A program made the translations under genes and the position numbers. A stretch of DNA of 14,201 bases from Ruminococcaceae bacterium UBA1417 (GTDB lineage Bacteria; Bacillota; Clostridia; Oscillospirales; Acutalibacteraceae): the NCBI GenBank assembly GCA_002305575.1, contig DBPP01000012.1, positions 11,063-25,263 on the forward strand, in the 5' to 3' direction. The notes below the pieces were generated by a model. The model saw only the letters and a list, made by a program, of their open reading frames with translations, had not been told where the DNA came from and ran no database searches. Below, piece after piece: positions 6,313 to 13,799 of this stretch (positions are counted from its first letter, which is position 1; each line of letters opens with the position of its first letter).

Positions 6313-7452
6313 TTGAAAAAACGTATTTTATCGCTGTGTGCGGTCTTGATGTTAATTTTGGTGGTTTTAGGCGGATGCCAATCTGCACCTGCGGATGATG
6401 TTTCCGAGCCAAGCGCTACGCCGGAGGCGACAGAGGAGGCAACGGCGACACCTGAGCCGACACCTGAGCCGACACCGGAGCCCACACAGGAGCCGGAGAC
6501 GGAACCGGAGAATATGAATTTGCTGACAGGCTTGCCAACCTTATCCGATGCAGCGGTAGGTAAGCGTCCGGTGGCCGTGATGGTCAACAACGTGGAAGCA
6601 GCGCTTCCGCAGTATGGCATTGCAGCGGCGGATGTGATTTTTGAAATCCCGGTTGAAGCCGATTTGACGCGACTGATGGTTGTCTACGGCGATTATGCGC
6701 AGATTCCGGAGGTTTGCTCCATTCGAAGCTGCCGGTACTATTATCCGATTCTGGCAACCGGTTTCGACGCCGTTTATGTGCATTGGGGCATGGATGAGAG
6801 CATCGCCAGACAGACCGTAACGGAGCTGGGGATCGACCGTGTGGATGCGCTCGAAACTTCCTATGGACTGCTCGGCCGCGATCAGGATCGCTTGAATAGC
6901 GGGTACGCGCTGGAGCATACCGGCATGTTCTATGGGGATCGGTTGCCGGAAGCGCTCGAAAGCAACGGTGTGCGCACCGATCTCGATGAAGCGCATCAAG
7001 GGGCTGCCTTCAACTTTGTCCCGATGGGAGAGAAGGCCGCATTGGAAGGTGAGACGGCCCAGAAGGTTCGCGTGGACTTCGGCAACAATTTCAGCACGTT
7101 TGCCTATGATCCTGAAACGCAGGTGTATTGGAAAAACTATCAGAACAGCCCGCACATGGATGCCCACGCAGACGAACAGCTTTCCTTTGAAAACGTCATC
7201 GTGTTGGAAACCGATATTTCCGTCCGCGACGCGCATTCCGGCTTGAAAAATGTGAATTGGCAGGGTGGACCGGAATACCGTGGCTACTATATTTCCGAGG
7301 GTGTTGCGCAGCCGATTACGTGGTCGAAGGCGGATGCTTCCAGCCCGCTTCAGTTCTTCGATGAAAGCGGGGCGCAGGTGCAGATCAATCGCGGTAAGAC
7401 TTATATCGCTATGACATATCCCGGAAATTGTACGATTCAAGCAGATGCCTAA
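6313..7452 (+). CDS. DUF3048 (YerB-type) domain lipoprotein
   Basis: A 379-residue secreted lipoprotein predicted to be anchored on the outer face of the membrane. It begins MKKR, then a hydrophobic core and the lipobox VLGGC with the lipidated Cys at residue 22. A Thr/Pro/Glu-rich spacer follows (about residues 30-68, including TPEP repeats), then the N-terminal DUF3048 domain (NLLTGLPT, KRPVAVMVNN, SIRSCRYYYP, AVYVHWGMDE) and the C-terminal DUF3048 domain (SPHMDAHADEQLSFENVIVLETD, GYYISEGVAQPITWSKADASSPLQF). These motifs place it confidently in the family whose Bacillus subtilis member is YerB. The molecular function of the family is not established and I assign none. It starts at TTG, has its own promoter, and stands alone between the chaperone operon and the polysaccharide operon. 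A role in the cell envelope fits its location but is inference. Confidence 0.9.
   Translation: MKKRILSLCAVLMLILVVLGGCQSAPADDVSEPSATPEATEEATATPEPTPEPTPEPTQEPETEPENMNLLTGLPTLSDAAVGKRPVAVMVNNVEAALPQYGIAAADVIFEIPVEADLTRLMVVYGDYAQIPEVCSIRSCRYYYPILATGFDAVYVHWGMDESIARQTVTELGIDRVDALETSYGLLGRDQDRLNSGYALEHTGMFYGDRLPEALESNGVRTDLDEAHQGAAFNFVPMGEKAALEGETAQKVRVDFGNNFSTFAYDPETQVYWKNYQNSPHMDAHADEQLSFENVIVLETDISVRDAHSGLKNVNWQGGPEYRGYYISEGVAQPITWSKADASSPLQFFDESGAQVQINRGKTYIAMTYPGNCTIQADA
6448..6495 (+). repeat. Four in-frame 12-bp repeats coding a TPEP spacer
   Basis: Two identical units ACACCTGAGCCG (6448-6459, 6460-6471) are followed by two diverged copies (6472-6483, 6484-6495). They encode TPEP-TPEP-TPEP-TQEP, residues 46-61 of the lipoprotein, a flexible wall-spanning spacer. 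Unit number may vary between strains. Confidence 0.9.
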
Positions 7453-7464
7453 GAAGTGATTTTT

Positions 7465-7505
7465 GCAAGCGGCAACGCCGACATAATCCCATGCCGGCGC
7501 TTGTT
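7465..7505 (+). terminator. Possible weak terminator after the DUF3048 gene
   Basis: CAAGC (7466-7470) with GCTTG (7499-7503), continued by GGCA (7471-7474) with TGCC (7492-7495) across a three-base bulge. It begins 13 bases after the stop, but the following TTGTTCTGCTTTG is a poor U-tract. Confidence 0.4.
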
Positions 7506-7517
7506 CTGCTTTGCCTG

Positions 7518-7546
7518 TTGCATTTCCCATCGAAATATGCTATAAT
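7518..7546 (+). promoter_or_regulatory. Promoter of the polysaccharide operon (extended -10)
   Basis: TTGCAT at 7518-7523 and a perfect TATAAT at 7541-7546 are 17 bases apart, and TGC immediately before the -10 provides an extended -10 element. The leader would be about 40 bases. No operator or leader peptide is evident. Confidence 0.87.
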
Positions 7547-7591
7547 CCCCGAAGAATCTGTCTGTGTTTGTGAAGTTAAAGGGCTTGCGTT

Positions 7592-9475
7592 ATGAAGAGC
7601 AGAAAGACTTTTTATTTTGATATACAGCTGTTCAGCCGCATTCTGTTGATTGTTTTGTTGGATTTTGTATGTGTGGCTGCTTCGTTTTTTTTATCGCTTT
7701 GGTTTCGATTTGAACTGAGTTTTAAAAGTATTCCGGAAGAATACCTGTCCGGCTGGCAAAATACCATCTTGATATGGTGCGTGATTTCGGTGGTCGTTTT
7801 TGCCGCTTTCCGGTTATACAACAGCGTGTGGTCATTTGTCAGCGAAAACGAGCTGTTTCGCCTGATTTTCGCACATCTGACGCTTTTTATCCTTGGTTTT
7901 TTCTTTGTTTATATTTTTGATATTCATATGCCGCGCAGTTACTTTTTCGTGGGGTTTCTGCTGAGCTTTTTGAGTACAACAGCACTGCGTTTTTCGTATC
8001 GGTTTGTCCGTCGCGTAAAAGCGCTTTTTGATCGGGAATCACATACCCCTGACGGAAAGCAGAGCGAGCGCATCATGATTATCGGCGCCGGCGAAGCGGG
8101 CAGAATGTTGATCCGCGAGTTTGCGGAAAGCAAATTTCTTTCTGGTCGGGTGGTCTGCCTGATTGATGACAATCCGTCCAAATACCGGAAGATGCTCGGC
8201 GGCGTGCGCATTGTTGGAAATCGCTATGCCATCCCGGAGATGGTCAAAAAATACGATGTGCAGAAGATCATTTATGCCATCCCGAGCGGCAGCGCGAAAT
8301 TGAAAAAAGAAATTCTCCAAATTTGCAGTACCACCCGCTGCGAGGTGCAGACGATCCCGGGCATGTACCAGCTGATCAATGAGGATGTCAGCGTCAGTAA
8401 ATTGAAAAAGGTGGAAATTCAGGATCTTTTGGGCCGTGAACCGATCCGGATCAACATCGACGAGGTACGTGGTTATATTTCCGGCAAGGTCGTTATGGTT
8501 ACGGGTGGCGGCGGATCCATTGGCAGCGAGCTTTGCCGCCAGATTGCCATGAGCAATCCCAAGCAGCTTCTGATTTTTGATATTTACGAAAATAATGCAT
8601 ACGATATTCAAATGGAGCTGCAGAGGAAATATCCGGCATTGGATCTGGTTGTTTTGATTGGCTCGGTGCGCAATACGGCGCGGCTGGACGCGGTTTTCAA
8701 TCGGTATCGGCCGGATATTGTGTTCCATGCTGCGGCGCATAAGCATGTGCCCCTTATGGAGGACAGCCCGAACGAGGCGATCAAAAATAATGTACTCGGC
8801 ACATATAAGACCGCGCAGGCTGCCGTTCGATATGGTGTGCGGAAGTTTGTGTTGATTTCCACAGACAAAGCCGTTAACCCGACCAACATTATGGGCGCTT
8901 CCAAGCGGCTGTGCGAGATGGTTGTGCAGATGATGAACCGGGAGTCGGATACGGAATTTGTGGCGGTCCGGTTTGGCAATGTGCTCGGCAGCAATGGCAG
9001 TGTGATTCCGCTGTTTAAAAAGCAAATTGAGCAGGGCGGACCGGTAACGGTCACGCACCGGGATATCACGCGCTTTTTTATGACGATTCCAGAGGCGGTT
9101 TCGCTGGTGCTGCAGGCCGGCTACTATGCGAAGGGCGGGGAAATTTTCGTTCTGGATATGGGCGAGCCGGTGAAGATCGATTCGATGGCTCGCGACCTGA
9201 TCCGCCTTTCCGGATATGAACCGGATGTGGATATCCCCATCATCTATACGGGTTTGCGTCCCGGAGAAAAGCTGTATGAGGAACTTCTCATGGAAGAAGA
9301 GGGGCTGCAGAATACGGCGAACCAGTTGATTCATATCGGAAAACCGATTGAAATGGACGATGAAAAATTTAAGCAGCAGCTCCAAAGACTGGAAACGGCG
9401 TGTAAGCTGGAAGTGGACAATATAAAAGATCTCGTAGCGGAAATTGTCCCAACCTACAGGCGGCGAAACGCCTGA
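7592..9475 (+). CDS. Membrane-anchored nucleotide-sugar 4,6-dehydratase (PglF/CapD/EpsC type)
   Basis: This 627-residue enzyme is predicted to convert UDP-GlcNAc to UDP-2-acetamido-2,6-dideoxy-4-keto-D-hexose at the cytoplasmic face of the membrane. Four hydrophobic segments (about residues 15-38, 57-74, 90-110, 115-133) precede a first nucleotide-binding fold (IIGAGEAG, 163-170) and the catalytic short-chain dehydrogenase domain, with its NAD loop TGGGGSIG at 304-311. The active-site stretch STDKAVNPTNIMGASK places T424, D425 and K426, and Met434 stands where classical family members have the catalytic Tyr of YxxxK; K438 is present. That Met is characteristic of PglF-like membrane dehydratases. 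AAAGGG at 7578-7583 supports the ATG. It opens the operon, 59 bases before a phosphoglycosyl transferase. The end product (D-QuiNAc, D-FucNAc or a 4-amino sugar) depends on a reductase or aminotransferase not visible here. Confidence 0.92.
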   Translation: MKSRKTFYFDIQLFSRILLIVLLDFVCVAASFFLSLWFRFELSFKSIPEEYLSGWQNTILIWCVISVVVFAAFRLYNSVWSFVSENELFRLIFAHLTLFILGFFFVYIFDIHMPRSYFFVGFLLSFLSTTALRFSYRFVRRVKALFDRESHTPDGKQSERIMIIGAGEAGRMLIREFAESKFLSGRVVCLIDDNPSKYRKMLGGVRIVGNRYAIPEMVKKYDVQKIIYAIPSGSAKLKKEILQICSTTRCEVQTIPGMYQLINEDVSVSKLKKVEIQDLLGREPIRINIDEVRGYISGKVVMVTGGGGSIGSELCRQIAMSNPKQLLIFDIYENNAYDIQMELQRKYPALDLVVLIGSVRNTARLDAVFNRYRPDIVFHAAAHKHVPLMEDSPNEAIKNNVLGTYKTAQAAVRYGVRKFVLISTDKAVNPTNIMGASKRLCEMVVQMMNRESDTEFVAVRFGNVLGSNGSVIPLFKKQIEQGGPVTVTHRDITRFFMTIPEAVSLVLQAGYYAKGGEIFVLDMGEPVKIDSMARDLIRLSGYEPDVDIPIIYTGLRPGEKLYEELLMEEEGLQNTANQLIHIGKPIEMDDEKFKQQLQRLETACKLEVDNIKDLVAEIVPTYRRRNA

Positions 9476-9505
9476 TTCCCCGCAGCAAAATGCGGTTGCC
9501 CTTTT
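9457..9505 (+). other. Two small adjacent hairpins across the stop of the dehydratase gene
   Basis: CAGGCG/CGCCTG (9457-9462, 9469-9474) overlaps the stop codon, and CCGCA/TGCGG (9480-9484, 9491-9495) follows six bases later, then TTGCCCTTTT. The second stem is only five pairs and the T-run lies away from it, so at most this is a weak attenuator. Confidence 0.35.
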
Positions 9506-9534
9506 GAGTTTGGAGTTGTTGGAGTGAGACGGTT

Positions 9535-10167
9535 ATGGTGTATAAATGTTTTTTTAAGCGTTTAATCGATGTGCTTTTGTCTTTCCTGGGCATTGTTGTT
9601 TTGGGCATTCCGATGCTTGTGGTGGCGCTGGTGATTCGCCACGAAGATCCTGGTCCGGCCCTCTTTCGGCAAAAACGCGTCGGCAAAAATAAAAAATACT
9701 TCATGCTTCTGAAATTCCGTTCCATGAAAATGTCGACGCCGCATGATGTGCCTACGCATCAGTTGGAAAACCCGGAGCAGTATTTGCTTCGCTGCGGAAA
9801 AATACTCAGAAAATTGAGCATAGATGAGTTGCCGCAGCTTTTCAATATTTTGAAAGGCGATATGAGTATTATCGGACCGCGCCCGGCGCTTTGGAATCAG
9901 GATGATCTGATCGCCGAGCGCGACCGGTACCATGCCAACGACGTGAAACCGGGCCTGACAGGCTGGGCGCAGATCAATGGACGCGACGAACTGGAGATCC
10001 CGGTCAAGGCGAGACTGGACGGCGAGTATGTCGAGAAGCTGTCTTTTTGGTTTGATTGCAGATGCTTTTTCGGAACAATCGGCAAGGTCCTGAAAGGCGA
10101 CGGTGTCGTAGAGGGCGGAACGGGCACGAAGGATACAAGCTGTGATGAAAAGGAGATAGACCTATAA
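9535..10167 (+). CDS. Undecaprenyl-phosphate phosphoglycosyl transferase (PglC/CapM-type initiating sugar transferase)
   Basis: This 210-residue small monotopic enzyme transfers a sugar phosphate from a UDP-sugar to undecaprenyl phosphate, the first membrane step of repeat-unit assembly. It opens with FKRLIDVLLS and a single hydrophobic re-entrant helix (about residues 9-33). It then shows GPALFRQKRVGKNKKYFMLLKFRSM, the catalytic Asp-Glu pair at 97-98 in KLSIDELPQLFNILKGDMSIIGPRP, and the C-terminal KPGLTGWAQINGRD and ARLDGEYVE motifs. Its length is that of the minimal PglC class without the large N-terminal membrane domain of WbaP. GGAG at 9521-9524 is the likely ribosome binding site. Following a PglF-type dehydratase, the natural substrate is a UDP-6-deoxy-HexNAc derivative, as for CapM in S. 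aureus; this is inference from context. Confidence 0.93.
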   Translation: MVYKCFFKRLIDVLLSFLGIVVLGIPMLVVALVIRHEDPGPALFRQKRVGKNKKYFMLLKFRSMKMSTPHDVPTHQLENPEQYLLRCGKILRKLSIDELPQLFNILKGDMSIIGPRPALWNQDDLIAERDRYHANDVKPGLTGWAQINGRDELEIPVKARLDGEYVEKLSFWFDCRCFFGTIGKVLKGDGVVEGGTGTKDTSCDEKEIDL

Positions 10168-10296
10168 TCCGTTTTGACGACGATTCTGGAAGAACTGTTT
10201 TTTGCCGCATGGCAAAATTGTACGGATGAAACCGGTTGGGCGATTTGCGGATATCCATAACGGCCGTTTGAATGGCAACCAGGAAAGGGAGATTGG
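10168..10296 (+). other. 129-base intergenic gap with a small hairpin
   Basis: The gap is unusually wide for this operon. It holds the perfect hairpin TTTTGCC-GCAT-GGCAAAA (10200-10217), preceded by extra T residues but not followed by a U-tract, so it is not a convincing forward terminator. TTGACG at 10174-10179 resembles a -35 box, but no -10 lies at a suitable distance. The GT4 ribosome binding site is at its right end. I see no gene in it. Confidence 0.5.
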
Positions 10297-11484
10297 ATGA
10301 AAATACTTGTTGTATGCCAATATTATTATCCGGAGAACTTTCAGATCACGCCGATCTGCGAGCAGCTTGTCCAGGATGGATACGATGTGACGGTATTGAC
10401 GGGCTTGCCCAATTATCCGGAAGGCATTGTAGATGCGGCGTACAAAACCGGGCATCGGGATGAAATGATCAACGGAGTTCGCGTTATCCGCTGTTATGAA
10501 ATCGGCCGAAAAACAGGTGTTGTCCATCTGGCGCTGAATTATATCAGCTTCTGCGTGTCAGCGCTGATGAAGGTCGGCAAATTGGACAAGGATTTTGATC
10601 TGGTTTTTGTGTATCAGCTTTCGCCGATCCTCATGGGGTTGCCTGGAAAAAAGTATGCGAAGAAGCGCGGGGTTCCGATGTTCCTGTATTGCTGCGATCT
10701 TTGGCCGGAATCCATGAAAATGTATGTGCCGGAAGGAAATATCGCGTTCAAGCTGATCGATCGCATCAGCAAAAGCGTGTACACGGCAGCGGATAAAATT
10801 GCCGTGCAGGCGAAAGGCTTTTTCCCTTATCTGGAAACAAAGCACAAGATCCCCAAACAAAAACTGGTCTATATTCCCGTTTTTGCAGAGGACAAATATC
10901 TCCTGTCCGATTTTCATCCCGAGGATAAAACCGTTGATTTCGTTTTCATGGGCAATCTTGGCCTTGCGCAGGATCTGCTTTCCGTGCTGAAAGCTGTGGA
11001 AAGTATCCGGGACCTGAAAGGCTTTAAAGTCCACTTTGTCGGGGACGGCACCGTTCTGGAGCAGATGAAGGCGTTTGTCCACGAAAAAGGGTTGCAGGAA
11101 CAGGTCGTGTTTTACGGGCGCAGGCCTGTGAATGAAATGGATACCTTCTACAAGCTTGCGGACGCCTGCCTCGTTTCGCTCAAAGCGGACAATCAGACCG
11201 GGTATTCGCTGCCGGCCAAGGTTCCCGGATATATGGCTGCCGGTAAACCGATTATCGGAATGATCGACGGATCCGCAAGGGAGATCATCGAAGAGTCCCA
11301 TTGCGGGATCTGCGTGGGGGCCGGGGATGTGGACGGTCTGGCCGCGGCGATGCGCTCGTTCATTACAGATGGGCAGCGGTACGCACAGTGCGGAGATAAT
11401 GGCCGCAAATATTTTACAGAGCACTTTACCAAATCCAGATTTATGGAAAAACTGGAAAATGAGCTGGAAGGGTTGTGTCAATAA
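10297..11484 (+). CDS. GT4-family glycosyltransferase, WbuB/CapL type (probable L-FucNAc transferase)
   Basis: A 395-residue GT-B fold retaining glycosyltransferase, cytoplasmic or membrane-peripheral, that should add a sugar to the lipid-linked acceptor. The N-terminal acceptor domain begins MKILVVCQYYYPENFQITPI and contains LTGLPNYPEG, a start typical of the WbuB family. The C-terminal donor domain includes DFVFMGNLGLAQDL, VHFVGDGT, VVFYGRRPVNEM and GYSLPAKVPGYMAAGKPIIG (about residues 302-321). AGGAAAGGGAG ends six bases before the ATG. CapE starts two bases after its stop. Characterised WbuB/CapL relatives use UDP-L-FucNAc, and the next three genes make exactly that donor, so L-FucNAc transfer is the leading prediction; the donor cannot be proven from sequence. 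Confidence 0.85.
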   Translation: MKILVVCQYYYPENFQITPICEQLVQDGYDVTVLTGLPNYPEGIVDAAYKTGHRDEMINGVRVIRCYEIGRKTGVVHLALNYISFCVSALMKVGKLDKDFDLVFVYQLSPILMGLPGKKYAKKRGVPMFLYCCDLWPESMKMYVPEGNIAFKLIDRISKSVYTAADKIAVQAKGFFPYLETKHKIPKQKLVYIPVFAEDKYLLSDFHPEDKTVDFVFMGNLGLAQDLLSVLKAVESIRDLKGFKVHFVGDGTVLEQMKAFVHEKGLQEQVVFYGRRPVNEMDTFYKLADACLVSLKADNQTGYSLPAKVPGYMAAGKPIIGMIDGSAREIIEESHCGICVGAGDVDGLAAAMRSFITDGQRYAQCGDNGRKYFTEHFTKSRFMEKLENELEGLCQ

Positions 11485-11486
11485 TT

Positions 11487-12539
11487 ATGTCAGTATTTAC
11501 AGGAAGCACATTGCTGATCACAGGCGGTACAGGTTCTTTCGGAAATGCGGTACTGAACCGTTTCCTGCGAACCGATATCGGTGAAATCCGCATTTTTTCC
11601 CGCGATGAAAAGAAGCAGGATGATATGCGCCACGAGTTTCAGGCCAAGATGCCGGAGGTTGCCGAGAAAATCAAGTTTTTCATCGGTGATGTGCGCGACT
11701 TGGCCTCCATTAAGAATGCCATGCACGGCGTGGATTACATTTTCCATGCTGCCGCCTTAAAGCAGGTGCCGTCCTGTGAATTCTTTCCGATTGAAGCGGT
11801 GAAGACCAATGTTTTGGGTACGGATAATGTGCTGACGGCTGCGATCGAAGCAGGTGTTCGGAACATTGTCTGCCTGTCCACGGATAAGGCTGCTTATCCG
11901 GTCAATGCCATGGGAACCTCCAAGGCCATGATGGAAAAGGTCATTGTGGCGAAATCCAGAACGGTGTCGCCGGAGAAGACGAAGATCTGCTGTACGCGGT
12001 ATGGCAATGTCATGTGCTCGCGCGGGTCGGTTATCCCGCTGTGGATTGAGCAGATCAAGGCTGGAAACCCCATCACGGTTACAGATTTGGAAATGACCCG
12101 CTTCATCATGAGTTTGGATGAAGCGGTCGATCTGGTATTGTTTGCTTTTGAGCACGGTGTTTCCGGTGACATTCTGGTGCAGAAAGCCCCGGCGTGCACC
12201 ATTGAAACGCTGGCGAGAGCGGTTACGGGACTGTTTGCACCCGACCATGAGATTCGGGTAATTGGCATCCGCCACGGTGAGAAAATGTATGAAACCCTGC
12301 TGACAAACGAAGAGTGCGCGAATGCTGTGGATCTGGGCAGTTTCTATCGCGTGCCCTGTGATAAGCGCGATCTGAACTATGACAAGTATTTTAAGGAAGG
12401 CAACGCCCAGCGCAATACGCTGACAGAATTCAATTCCAGCAACACGCAGCTGCTGGATGTCGAGCAGGTAAAGGCTAAGCTGCTTTCCCTACAGTACATT
12501 CGGGATGAGTTGGCAGCATGGAAGGAGAAGCAGGCGTGA
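11487..12539 (+). CDS. capE: UDP-GlcNAc 4,6-dehydratase/5-epimerase CapE (FnlA/WbjB)
   Basis: The first enzyme of UDP-L-FucNAc synthesis removes water from UDP-GlcNAc and inverts C5, giving a 4-keto-L-arabino intermediate. From ATG 11487 the protein has 350 residues. It shows the NAD loop TGGTGSFGN near the N-terminus, FSRDEKKQDDMRHEF, FHAAALKQVPSCEFFPIEAVKTN, and the active site STDKAAYPVNAMGTSK with T132, D133, K134, Met142 in place of the usual Tyr, and K146, as in S. aureus CapE. The conserved C-terminal segments RHGEKMYETLLT and SFYRVPCDKRDLNY follow. A GTG at 11475 in the same frame would add four residues and overlap the previous gene by ten bases. I prefer the ATG because family members begin about there, although the GGAAGGG at 11466-11472 is 14 bases away and somewhat favours neither. 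It overlaps capF by four bases. Confidence 0.95.
   Translation: MSVFTGSTLLITGGTGSFGNAVLNRFLRTDIGEIRIFSRDEKKQDDMRHEFQAKMPEVAEKIKFFIGDVRDLASIKNAMHGVDYIFHAAALKQVPSCEFFPIEAVKTNVLGTDNVLTAAIEAGVRNIVCLSTDKAAYPVNAMGTSKAMMEKVIVAKSRTVSPEKTKICCTRYGNVMCSRGSVIPLWIEQIKAGNPITVTDLEMTRFIMSLDEAVDLVLFAFEHGVSGDILVQKAPACTIETLARAVTGLFAPDHEIRVIGIRHGEKMYETLLTNEECANAVDLGSFYRVPCDKRDLNYDKYFKEGNAQRNTLTEFNSSNTQLLDVEQVKAKLLSLQYIRDELAAWKEKQA
12522..12527 (+). promoter_or_regulatory. Ribosome binding site that fixes a GTG start for capF
   Basis: AAGGAG lies eight bases before GTG at 12536, inside the 3' end of capE. An ATG at 12518 is in frame but lies upstream of this site and has no site of its own. The GTG gives the family-typical N-terminus MNILITGAAGFVGKNL. 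Confidence 0.85.
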
Positions 12540-13735
12540 ATATTTTGATTACGGGCGCGGCAGGCTTTGTCGGCAAGAATTTGTCGGCTGCGCTGCAGGC
12601 CATTCGAGACGGCAAGGACAGAACCCATCCCAATTTGGAAATCGGCGCGCTGTACCTCTACGACGTGGATTCGCCGGAGCAGCTTCTGGAGCAGGCGTGT
12701 GAAAAGGCGGATTTTGTGTTCAACCTCGCAGGTGTTAACAGGCCGAAAAATCAGGACGATTTTTTTAAGGGAAACTTTGGCTTTGCATCCAAACTGCTGG
12801 ATACGCTGAAGAAGTATCGCAATACGTGTCCGGTGATGCTTGCCTCCTCGATTCAGGCCACTTGTATCGGCCGGTATGACGGCGAATACGGGCGCAGCAA
12901 AAAAGCGGGAGAAGACTTGTTTTTCCAATATCAGGCGGAGACTGGTGCCGAGGTGCTGGTGTACCGTTTCCCCAATCTATTTGGAAAATGGTGTCGACCC
13001 AATTACAACAGCGTCATTGCGACATTCTGCAATAACCTCGCAAACGATCTGCCCATTACGGTGAATGACCCGGCGGTGGAACTGGAACTGCTGTATATAG
13101 ACGATCTCGTAGACGAAATGCTTTCGGCGTTGGAGGGCAAGGCGCACCGCTGTACGTTTGATGGTCTGAAAACCGTATTGCAGGAAAATGGTCCTTTTTG
13201 CGCTGCACCGGTTACCCATCGCGTAACGCTCGGCGAAATTGTGGAGAAGCTCGAGTCCTTTAAGAATCAGCCGCATACGCTGGTGATGCCGGAAATTCCG
13301 CAATACAGCTTTGCGAAAAAGCTGTATTCCACATATCTTTCCTATCTTCCCAAAGAGAAAGTGGCTTTTCCTTTGAAGATGAACGTGGATGGACGAGGAA
13401 GCTTTACCGAGCTCCTTCGAACGGAGAAATGCGGCCAGTTCAGCGTGAATATATCCAAACCCGGTATTACGAAGGGGCAGCACTGGCACCATACCAAGTG
13501 GGAGTTCTTTATTGTTGTTTCCGGTCATGGACGGATTCAGCAGCGGAAAATCGGTACGGAGGAAGTGCTGAACTTCGATGTTTCCGGAGAAGAAATTACG
13601 GCGGTGCATATGCTGCCGGGGTATACCCACAACATCATCAATCTCAGCGATTCGGAAGATCTGGTGACTTTAATGTGGGCGAACGAATGCTTTGATCCGA
13701 ATCGACCGGATACCTTCTTTGAAATTGTGGAATAA
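12536..13735 (+). CDS. capF: Bifunctional 3-epimerase/4-reductase CapF (FnlB/WbjC), UDP-L-FucNAc pathway
   Basis: CapF turns the CapE product into UDP-2-acetamido-2,6-dideoxy-L-talose: the C-terminal cupin epimerises C3 and the N-terminal NADPH-dependent domain reduces the 4-keto group. The 399-residue protein begins MNILITGAAGFVGKNL (nucleotide-binding loop) and has FNLAGVNRPK, the catalytic YGRSK (Tyr118, Lys122), and the CapF-specific FPNLFGKWCRPNYNSVIATFC. The linker LYSTYLSYLP leads to a cupin with HWHHTKWEF (His316, His318, His319, Glu323) and GYTHN (His365), consistent with an intact metal site. The GTG start overlaps the capE stop as GTGA, so translation is probably coupled. By my recollection S. 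aureus CapF is about 370 residues; the extra length here lies mainly around residues 20-45 and 185-215. capG follows after 64 bases. Confidence 0.95.
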   Translation: MNILITGAAGFVGKNLSAALQAIRDGKDRTHPNLEIGALYLYDVDSPEQLLEQACEKADFVFNLAGVNRPKNQDDFFKGNFGFASKLLDTLKKYRNTCPVMLASSIQATCIGRYDGEYGRSKKAGEDLFFQYQAETGAEVLVYRFPNLFGKWCRPNYNSVIATFCNNLANDLPITVNDPAVELELLYIDDLVDEMLSALEGKAHRCTFDGLKTVLQENGPFCAAPVTHRVTLGEIVEKLESFKNQPHTLVMPEIPQYSFAKKLYSTYLSYLPKEKVAFPLKMNVDGRGSFTELLRTEKCGQFSVNISKPGITKGQHWHHTKWEFFIVVSGHGRIQQRKIGTEEVLNFDVSGEEITAVHMLPGYTHNIINLSDSEDLVTLMWANECFDPNRPDTFFEIVE

Positions 13736-13799
13736 GAGCGGCGCCTGCGGTTGGCTACCGGTTATCGGAGTCACAGGGCGTGTGGAGGGAGCAGAAAAC

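Noticed and set aside
10200..10217. Terminator inside the polysaccharide operon
   Set aside because: The hairpin has only seven pairs, four of them A-T, and the required U-tract is missing downstream.
12518..12535. ATG at 12518 as the capF start
   Set aside because: The AAGGAG ribosome binding site lies downstream of it, and the six extra residues are absent from the family; GTG 12536 fits both.
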